This document shows positions 63,512-64,000 of a DNA stretch of 64,000 nt, piece by piece (position 1 is the first letter of the stretch; each line of letters begins with the position of its first letter). The DNA comes from JAJPKK01 sp963802745 (lineage in GTDB: Bacteria > Pseudomonadota > Alphaproteobacteria > Rhizobiales > Xanthobacteraceae), in the NCBI GenBank assembly GCA_963802745.1, contig CAWDKL010000062.1, positions 1 through 64,000 of the forward strand. Reading direction: 5' to 3'. Below the pieces are notes generated by a model, which did not search any database, was not told the origin of the DNA, and was given only the letters and a program-made list of their open reading frames with translations. A program made the position numbers and the translations under genes.

Positions 63512-64000
63512 TCACCGTTCCGCCGCCACCGCGCTCTCGTGCCAGCGGCGCAGCAGCAGATGCGATAGGAGCGAGGTGGCGAGGAAAATCGCCACTCCCG
63601 TGGCCGACAGCAGGATCAAAGCCGCGAACATGCGCGGGATATTGAGGCGATAGCCGGATTCGGCGATCCGGTAAGCGAGCCCCGATCCGGCGCCGGCGGC
63701 TCCGGCGGCGATTTCCGCCACCACGGCGCCGATCAGCGCCAGCCCGCCCGCGATCTTCAGGCCGCCGAGCATATAGGGCAGCGCCGCCGGCAGTTTTAGC
63801 CGCCACAGGATGGCGGCGCGGGAGGCTCCGTAGATCGCGAACAGATCCACCAGATTGCGATCGACCGAATTGAGTCCCCAGCGTGGTGTTGGCCAGCACC
63901 GGAAAGAACGCCACGATCCAGGCGCAGGCGAGCACCGCTCCCTGCTGCGGCAGGTAGATGAGCAGCAAGCGGTGCGATCGCCACCACGGGGGTGACCTGC
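63512..64000 (-). pseudogene. ABC transporter permease (SsuC/TauC type), 3' part, two frameshifts
   Basis: C-terminal part of an inner-membrane permease of the nitrate/sulfonate/taurine type, entering from the right edge. It reads QVTPVVAIAPL, then after an extra T near 63969 LLIYLPQQGAVLACAWIVAFFPVLANTTLG, then after an extra G near 63885 LNSVDRNLVDLFAIYGASRA. The EAA-loop region (GASRAAILWRLKLPAALPYMLGGLKIAGGLALIGAVVAEIAAG) is typical. The last helix is followed by a basic tail. The 5' half lies outside the window. Both lesions are single inserted bases in a conserved gene. Confidence 0.85.

Overview
The window is GC-rich alphaproteobacterial chromosome, most likely Hyphomicrobiales (Bradyrhizobium/Xanthobacteraceae-like). 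Pointers are the quinone oxidoreductase / DUF1192 / DUF1465 trio, a topA-rnr-DUF983 block, an NdvA-type glucan exporter, the many Bug-type and ABC solute-binding proteins, and a family of CCCTCTCCCC hairpin repeats. No tRNA, rRNA, CRISPR array, intact transposase or prophage was recognised.

Layout. 71-9458: acyl-CoA dehydrogenase (frameshifted), YqgE, a large degenerate GGDEF/EAL membrane protein, quinone oxidoreductase, DUF1192, DUF1465 and an unknown membrane protein. 9623-18459: an exported-protein region with an unknown secreted protein, VapBC, a Tat-signal thiamine-diphosphate enzyme followed by a cytochrome c, an FlK-like thioesterase, a CnaB/cytochrome c/beta-propeller fusion, another cytochrome c and an NHL propeller. 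18710-21092: small modules (MNT nucleotidyltransferase with a broken HEPN partner, transglutaminase, HigBA). 21334-30030: two metallo-beta-lactamase-fold proteins, a cytidylate-kinase-like/BON protein, a triple tandem repeat, an NMT1/THI5-like binding protein, fumarase C and small secreted proteins. 30793-44152: NdvA, then an apparent catabolic island in which an AraC regulator diverges from BKACE, VOC, alpha/beta hydrolase, quinoprotein-cytochrome c, carboxymuconolactone-decarboxylase-like and membrane-protein genes, followed by a flavin monooxygenase, a Bug receptor and a branched-chain-type binding protein. 44243-52984: an NHL protein between a truncated and a complete DUF983 copy, then rnr, a VapBC with a wrecked toxin, and topA. 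53340-64000: a decayed HlyD adaptor beside an intact Sel1-repeat protein, nitroreductase, Uma2-family protein, two DHA2-type MFS exporters, a molybdenum-hydroxylase large subunit and the 3' part of an ABC permease.

How the genes work together. Two themes stand out. The first is periplasmic oxidation: several exported dehydrogenase-like or propeller proteins are paired with c-type cytochromes. The second is scavenging and breakdown of organic acids or xenobiotics (binding proteins, BKACE, hydrolase, LLM monooxygenase, hydroxylase). Core functions (topA, rnr, fumC, yqgE) are interspersed.

Caution. About ten genes that should be intact carry one to three single-base indels, including rnr. The sequence between the indels is well conserved, which suggests uncorrected sequencing errors more than true decay. 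The HlyD, HEPN, second VapC, Bug-fragment and DUF983-fragment remnants look like real decay. All family calls come from reading protein sequence by eye; none was checked by database search.
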